A stretch of 64,000 nucleotides of DNA from Eutypa lata (Eukaryota > Ascomycota > Sordariomycetes > Xylariales > Diatrypaceae), in the NCBI GenBank assembly GCA_022661535.1, contig JAKULF010000001.1, positions 2,356,001 to 2,420,000 of the forward strand, read 5' to 3'. Position 1 is the stretch's first letter. Each line of letters opens with the position of its first letter. This document shows positions 58,141 through 64,000 of this stretch, in pieces. Below the pieces are notes generated by a model. It did not search any database. It had not been told where the DNA came from and worked only from the letters and a program-made list of their open reading frames with translations. A program made the translations under genes and the position numbers.

Positions 58141-59028
58141 ATGTATGAACAACAGTTCGCAAGGGACAAGGCTGTCAAGCAGAAGATGCTACAGCCATCT
58201 ACCTCGAAGCCACCGGCAGTAGCGAGAGAATCATCATCCCAAGGCAACGCCCCGGTGCGTATAGTGCTGAAGCCCGTCCCGAAGACCAGGTTAGGACGCT
58301 ACATCAGGTCTCTGTTCCAGGTATCCACTCTAGCCTCCCTCATGGCATGCGGCGTCGGAGCCACCATGTGGCGGGACGACCTCGTCTCCAACCCGTCGAG
58401 GCTCATACTGGGGACTTCAGCCTTCTACCGCATATACGTCTGCAGCGGCTTCTTGGGTGCCATCACCTTCGCGATCGACGCCCGGTCCTCGCAGCTGCAC
58501 CTCCCCCAGCTGCTGTACGCCTCGATCGTGCTGCACCACGAGCAGCGCAGGTCGGGCCGCACGCACCGCGCGGCCATCCTCCCCGCCAAGATCCTGGCGT
58601 TCCTCGTGTCGGTGGCGGTCTTGGTCCAGTGCTGTCTCATGCCCGCGACCCATAGGGCGGACCTGCTTGGGGATATCGATTTCCTTCGCAAGCCCAACCT
58701 GTCGCGGAGCACCATGGCTGTGGTATATGCCACTACCTGCTATGACGCGGTGGGCATCGTGTGGGGCCTGGCTGCCACGCCTATACTGGTATGGACGGTC
58801 GTTATGGATTTTCTGCTTTGTTTCGCTTGGAGTCCCACACCGGAGATGTTCACTCTGGAGGAGCTGAGACGGATGAAGGCTATGGAGGAAGCACGGAAGG
58901 ACGAACCACTTGATAGCTCGGAGGATACTACGCCTTCGTTTATTTGGAGGTGGCAGAAGAGGGCCGCAGATCTGGGAGAGAATATGGCTGCGTTTGCCTA
59001 TAGACAGTTCGAGATGGTAAGGCAATGA
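58141..59028 (+). CDS. Multi-pass membrane protein of unknown function
   Basis: Predicted 295-aa integral membrane protein, single exon. The ATG at 58141 (context tcaaaATG, A at -3) is chosen; the frame opens nine codons earlier but only at a TTG. After a 50-residue basic, Ser/Pro-rich N-tail come about five hydrophobic segments: residues 60-77 (VSTLASLMACGVGATMW), 96-112 (FYRIYVCSGFLGAITFA), 145-166 (ILPAKILAFLVSVAVLVQCC), 190-210 (TMAVVYATTCYDAVGIVWGL) and 212-230 (TPILVWTVVMDFLLCFAW). The C-terminus is charged and helical (LEELRRMKAMEEARKDEP). The middle is GC-rich and codon-biased, unlike its AT-rich surroundings. Family not recognised. The leader carries a perfect hairpin. Confidence 0.75.
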   Translation: MYEQQFARDKAVKQKMLQPSTSKPPAVARESSSQGNAPVRIVLKPVPKTRLGRYIRSLFQVSTLASLMACGVGATMWRDDLVSNPSRLILGTSAFYRIYVCSGFLGAITFAIDARSSQLHLPQLLYASIVLHHEQRRSGRTHRAAILPAKILAFLVSVAVLVQCCLMPATHRADLLGDIDFLRKPNLSRSTMAVVYATTCYDAVGIVWGLAATPILVWTVVMDFLLCFAWSPTPEMFTLEELRRMKAMEEARKDEPLDSSEDTTPSFIWRWQKRAADLGENMAAFAYRQFEMVRQ

Positions 59029-61465
59029 TGTAGTTGCCTCCTGGTATTAATATGAGAAATTCGAGGTTCATTTGATTACTTCTGAGGTTTGCCATGGCCA
59101 CACCTTATGTTCCATATAGTCGCCCCGGCTGGCTAGTGATGTCTGAATATATAATCGTCGTAGGCCCCTTAATCTTGAGAGTAGTTTATGAAATAAGTGG
59201 TATGGTTTGTAGGTTTTATTGTTGAGTATAAACCTTTATTGATTTTACGATTCAACCAACAAACCTGTTCCCAGGATAAAGTATTAGATTTGCTTAAGAA
59301 CTCCGTCTAAAATAACAGCTTGAGTGAAAAGGGGAAAGCAAGGTTAGTGGACAATTTCATTACGTTGTCCTAGATGACGAAAGGGTAATTTAAGGGAATA
59401 AGGAATATGATGCATGGATTACTCTAGAAGTAGGTTATATTCATTGGTATTTTCTCTTCAATCTTGGAGGTGTATAAGGTGAAATTGCTTTCTTTATCAT
59501 TATCTTGTCACCAATTTCTCTTTATGTTACCATTCGTACATACTGCTCCTTGCAAGGACAACCATCTATTGCTCTATATTCTGACTAGGAGTTTGTCTTG
59601 TATATCGTAAAAGTTACTCTATAGTTAAATCTACGTTGTCTTTATAGGCTCATATACTTGTATCATACTGAACACAAAGTAGCCTTGCTCTTCCAACATC
59701 ATCATCTCTTATCTATTAAAGTATTATGAGTACGTAAGAATATAACACCAAACAATAAACATCAGCTTAGGAGAAGTAGGATATAAAAGAACCATTTAAT
59801 ATTGCCATGTAATTCTTACTTTTCTTATTCTACTATTTTAAAGCCAACCAGTATTAGCCTTATCCCTCCCCCTATGTTGACAAATATACCAACCCTATAA
59901 TTTGATGTATATCCCACTTCGTTTTCCTTGCAAGGGCTTGACCCCAACTGTCTATTTTATGCTTTTGGGGTTTATAACGACGATCATTTTTGCTAGTTTC
60001 GATCAAAATACGTTATACTTAGGGATAGTTTTTAAACCAATAGTCTTAGCGTTCCTTGACGGCGTATTCGTAATACGAATATAGCAACAAAGATCTCTGG
60101 GGTGTAACTATGTATGTAGGTAACTATGTAGGTAACATGATTCTCAGAATTGGTCATCATAATTTTGGTGAAATTCCATCCGTGAATGATAATTTGTGTT
60201 TGTGTCGGATAACATGTAGCCACTTATCTACTCCACGTAGTGTATCTTGGACCTTTAAAATGTGGCCAAGTCATTGGGCCGAGGTTCTCTGGCTTAAGAC
60301 TTTGGGTAGAAATAGGTAGTTACCCACTCCGAAGTTCCGGCACCCGCTCTGGTCCGCACCTATAACATGACCATAAAAGATTTCAGCAAGTATGTTCTAC
60401 ATCATATATGCATTACTTCTAGCGCAGATCTTGGAGTTGATGCGGTGGTCCTAGTGCAAAAGAAGGAACCTAAAACAATTGGATTTATAAAAGATTTAGG
60501 ATATAGGATATATCTAGTACCCGTTAACTACTGTACGTATAATACCAACTCCCAAAGATGCAGAGAGAAATAGCGTGACGTTAATGCACGTCAACATTAC
60601 CACTAGAGGAAACCTGCACATAATAAACGAACAAAATAGAGTCTCTGCTGCTGTTATTACATAACAACTTCATTGAAGAGTGAGAAGAAAGTGAAGATGG
60701 TTATACGATAATTATTCTCCAGGAAAATATGTACGTACATAGAAACAGCAAGGCGGAGGTCGGATGTTAAGGTATAATATAGCGGGTGTTATAGCCCCCT
60801 CCCCACTAAGTACAGTACAATCAATACAAGACCTGCAGACCCGCCTGTACCAACCGCATACAGTAGATACCAAGGGATACCAAGCAGCCCAAGATGTACA
60901 TAGGCTGTAGCAAAAGACACAGAGCAGACAGAGACGTACACCCCTGCCAGGTCGGCTGGCCGGGTCTCCGAATTACGCAGAGGCTAAAAAGTTATCTGAT
61001 CTAAATTACCTTAACAAGGCCAAAAAAGTAAACTACGTATTTGAATTGAAGATCCAGTCTGGTCTGGTGTAGGGGCATGTACTAACCTTAGGAAGATTTT
61101 CATCGACTTGAGACTTACCACCACCACCACCCCACGATTGTTCCCCATTGCCTTCCCTGCCGAACCCTGAATAGCCTCAAGTTTTGTTTTGCGACACTGT
61201 CAGTGCTTGCTTGCTTGCTTGTTGCAGTTGACGTAACCGAATAATCGTGTGTGTCTGTCTTGCCTGGGCAACCGGGTCTATCAACAGCAATCAGCTCCGC
61301 CATACATAAAGATAACAGAAAACCTGCTAGCTGTAACTACAGCTTCCGCCATTACCGTCGCTGATTTGCGCAACTGCGACACCTTTCCCCCCTTTGTCGC
61401 CTTCAATCGTAAACCTGGCGCTTCAACCGGAAACCTTCGGCGCAGGCCCTCAAGCTGTGGCCAAG
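59029..61465. other. Intergenic, 2.4 kb
   Basis: AT-rich 3' flank of the membrane-protein gene, then the mitoferrin promoter. The frame at 60367-60573 (ATG, 68 codons) shows no coding bias. The promoter part holds an iron-GATA motif at 60992-61000 and CTTG repeats at 61205-61220. Confidence 0.55.
60992..61000 (-). promoter_or_regulatory. Iron-GATA (SreA-type) site upstream of mitoferrin
   Basis: TTATCTGAT on the plus strand is ATCAGATAA on the minus strand, a full match to ATCWGATAA, the extended motif used by fungal iron regulators of the SreA/Sre1/Fep1 class. It lies 466 bp upstream of the mitoferrin ATG. In Aspergillus the mitoferrin gene mrsA is reported to be repressed by SreA, so the placement makes sense; binding here is inferred. 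Confidence 0.45.
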
Positions 61466-62892
61466 ATGGCCCAGCCCACTGCCGAGCCGGTTGAGGATTA
61501 CGAGTATGTTTTTGCCTTGCTACAATCTATCATCAAGCCTTGCTATACCCAATCTATTCGTTGCTAACACAATTTCCTTAGCTACGAGTCTCTGCCGCCC
61601 AACTTCTCGCTGGGTCAGAACATGATTGCTGGCGCCTTCGCCGGCATTGCGGTATATATGAAGCGAACCCTTGTGGGCAAAACCTGATGAACTGACCCAA
61701 TTGCTAGGAACACACCGTCATGTATCCCATCGATTCGATCAAGGTGCGCTACGGCCCTCTCAGACTATCATTTATACACAACTGATTATCCGTCCAATAT
61801 AGACACGAATGCAAATTATAAATCCCTCCGCGAACGCCGTGTATCGAGGCATGATTCAGAGTACGATGAGAATAGCCAGCGGGGAGGGTATATTAAAACT
61901 ATGGCGCGGCATGTCAAGTGTCGTAGTAGGAGCTGGTAAGACCTTACGTGTCTAAAAGACACCCTACGAGCGTCTTGCTAGGTTCCCCTCATATTGACAA
62001 TAGCTACGCAGGACCTGCGCACGCCGTCTACTTTGCGACATACGAGGCGGTTAAGCATCTGATGGGTGGCAACAGAGCTGGCGTTCATCATCCCCTCGCA
62101 GCAGGTAAGAAAAAATTAAGACGATTGTTGGATGGTGGTTTTGGAGACCCCCTTGCTTACCTGCTTTGTAGCTACAAGCGGAGCATGCGCTACTATTGCT
62201 AGCGATGCCCTGATGAACCCCTTTGACGGTATGGCTCCATCTATCCTTTAATTTATCTATACACAAAATTCTTTGCCCTGGGCAATGCGCGTGTCTAACA
62301 AAATGGAACAGTCATAAAGCAGCGGATGCAGATACAGAATTCGAGCAAGGTGTATCGGTCGATGTTCGATTGCGCCAAGTATGTCTATAGAAATGAGGGG
62401 CTCTCTGCCTTCTACATTTCCTACCCTACGACGTTATCTATGACGGTACCCTTTACTGCGCTACAATTCCTCGCCTATGAATCTATCTCGACAGCCATGA
62501 ACCCGACCAAGCACTACGATCCTTTCACACACTGTACAGCGGGTGCCGTTGCTGGTGGGTTCGCCGCCGCTTTGACCACACCCATGGATGTTATCAAAAC
62601 GATGCTGCAGACGCGGGGGTCTGCCACAGATCCCGAGTTGAGAGCAGTCAACAGCTTCGCCGCAGGTTGTAAACTCATGTACCGGCGTGAGGGATTGCGC
62701 GGCTTCTTCAAGGGAGTTCGGCCGAGAGTGGTTACGACCATGCCAAGCACCGCTATTTGCTGGTCGGCATACGAGGCTTCAAAGTAAGTTTTCACGGTCT
62801 ATTCACGCCCAACGCATCGCCACATCTTACTAACCCCCCCTTTTTCTTCTTTTTCTTATAGGGCATACTTCATTCGATCCAACACTTCTTGA
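61466..62892 (+). CDS. mrs3: Mitoferrin, mitochondrial iron carrier (MRS3/MRS4 type), eight exons
   Basis: Inner-membrane carrier that brings ferrous iron into the matrix for Fe-S cluster and haem synthesis. Exons: 61466-61503, 61582-61651, 61708-61743, 61803-61935, 62012-62104, 62172-62228, 62312-62783, 62862-62892; 309 aa, the normal carrier length. The three mitochondrial-carrier repeats each show P-x-D-x-x-K: Pro43-Asp45-Lys48 (YPIDSIKTRMQ), Pro140-Asp142-Lys145 (NPFDVIKQRMQ) and Pro233-Asp235-Lys238 (TPMDVIKTMLQ). Mitoferrin-specific blocks include ALMNPFDVIKQRMQ, AFYISYPTTLSMTVPFTALQ and HYDPFTHCTAGAVAG. No cleavable presequence, as usual. Seven introns of 56-83 bp make it the most fragmented gene of the window. 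An iron-GATA motif lies upstream. Confidence 0.96.
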
Positions 62893-63576
62893 TGCAATAT
62901 CCGAGAGTCCCGGATTATGTCCTGCGTCTGAAGAAAAGTGCACGGTCAACTCGGCTCGGAGTTGCCCAACCCTCCCCACACCGACTTTGCAACTTTTGCT
63001 GCTTAGTCCCGATGCAATAACCCGAGTCCGAGGAGAAGAAAGGGAAAATCAATCAACCTGCCTTCGTGAATTCTGACCTGGAATCTCCGCATCCATCTAA
63101 GCATTATTCTCATGCGTGTGCGATATCGGCGGTACATTTATACGACCACCTGAATGGGTGACCATTTCAGCACATATCCCTAAATAATATGTCTACGCCT
63201 TGAAAATCCAGCGAGATATTTTGCCTCCTCCGATATCCATGGGTCATATTCGCGAATTATTTTGCCGGACAATCCGAAGAGAAATTAGAAGGTCAATAGA
63301 ACAGACGAGGGGTTCATCTAACGCGAATGTACATAGCCCAGTTTTTTTTAACCCCTCCAACCCCTCCGACCCAACCCCCCTTTTGTCTGAGGGTTTTTTA
63401 TTATTATCAAAAAGGGGCATCACTTGGGAGAAAAAAAAACACAGTGGGAAATAGATGAGAGACGGCGTTTTGTTGCGTTGGCTTCTTTTCTTCTTCTTCT
63501 TTTCTGCTCACGGTCTACCTTCGGTATGGGAAAAAGAATTTAAATGACGGTTCGGTTACTTTTGCGTTGCGTTGCG
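62893..63576. other. Convergent intergenic region
   Basis: 3' flanks of mitoferrin and of the putative leftward exon at 63577. Contains the near-repeat aacccctccaacccctccgac at 63350-63370 (11-bp unit), TTC-rich and GCGTT repeats (63566-63580). Nothing coding supported. Confidence 0.55.
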
Positions 63577-63657
63577 TTACTTAGGTTTGGTGGCTCCGCC
63601 GCCACCTGAACCGCTTTCACGAGGTCGACGGTTACGGTATGAAACTTGTATATTATT

Positions 63658-63704
<47 letters not shown>

Positions 63705-63770
63705 CGTTGTTGGTATTCCAGGGGTAGAGGGAAGACGAAATGAAATGAGATTGCTGCGCCTCGAGGTGTT
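63577..63770 (-). CDS. Possible terminal exon of a gene extending to the right
   Basis: On the minus strand a frame open from about 63770 ends at a TAA at 63577-63579 with the peptide SYRNRRPRESGSGGGGATKPK. The last 20 codons have gene-like codon use and composition (an RGG/Gly-rich basic tail), whereas the preceding part is an AAC repeat (Asn run), which could be intron or coding. A possible acceptor (atacaag) lies near 63649. The remaining exons would lie between there and beyond the window edge. No family recognised. Confidence 0.3.
63661..63711. repeat. (GTT)n microsatellite
   Basis: About 17 GTT units with one GTC interruption near 63703, preceded by ATT repeats. On the minus strand it reads AAC and, in the frame of the putative terminal exon, would encode polyAsn. 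Confidence 0.95.
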
Positions 63771-64000
63771 ATGGGCAACCAGTCAGTCAATCAGTCAATA
63801 TAACGCGATTTATCATGATGCCACTCTGAATGGGATCCTTGATGCCTATCTAGGTAGCTAACGTTAACTGGTGGCTGTCTTTTAGCTCTAAGGTGGTGTT
63901 GCTTATAATTCGTATGTGTCGGTCATAACGGGCTACAGGAGATAGAGGTAGAGTTTGCATTAACATGCAACTATAACGGTTTCTCTATTCAACGACACAT

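Overview
The window is nuclear DNA of a filamentous ascomycete (Pezizomycotina), most likely a sordariomycete. Evidence: genes are split by short introns (about 50-240 bp) with GTRNGT donors. Single-copy fungal housekeeping genes (POM152, COG6, ATG9, CHO1, MRS3/4) sit beside typically mould-only families (HET domain, Zn2Cys6 factor, GH71). The AT-richer spacers are full of TACCTAC/GGTAGGTA-type microsatellites. No bacterial operon structure, CRISPR array, rRNA or intact transposon was seen. The species is not identifiable by eye.

Layout, left to right: Zn2Cys6 transcription factor (-, 497-3211); long spacer with one small coding-looking ORF ending in Gly-Gly (-, 5528-5650); nucleoporin POM152 (-, 9797-13685); UCH37/BAP1-type deubiquitinase (+, 15471-17256); phosphatidylserine synthase CHO1 (-, 18892-20078); zinc metallopeptidase with a C-terminal jacalin-like region (-, 21482-24081); gene-poor 4.5 kb; WHI5/NRM1-type G1/S repressor (+, 28628-29828), followed by an orphan cluster of MCB/E2F-like motifs; Ser/Thr-rich single-pass membrane protein (-, 32540-34828); low-complexity protein without a visible ATG (+, 37743-39791); COG6 (-, 40980-43127) head to head with ATG9 (+, 44108-47086); GH71 alpha-1,3-glucanase (+, 49639-51216); FTA2-like kinase-fold protein (-, 51626-52879) just downstream of a HET-domain gene (-, 53129-55198); multi-pass membrane protein with an 18-bp perfect hairpin in its leader (+, 58141-59028); mitoferrin MRS3/4 (+, 61466-62892); and a probable terminal exon of a gene running off the right end (-, about 63577-63770).

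Genes are mostly independent, as expected for a fungus. Possible functional links are COG6/ATG9 (a shared 980-bp divergent promoter, both acting in Golgi/Atg9 vesicle traffic), the WHI5-type repressor beside G1/S promoter motifs, and mitoferrin with an iron-GATA site upstream. Exon boundaries were built by hand from reading frame, splice consensus and family similarity. Starts of a few genes remain uncertain and are marked. Leaders of several genes carry very short upstream ORFs that overlap the main start codon.
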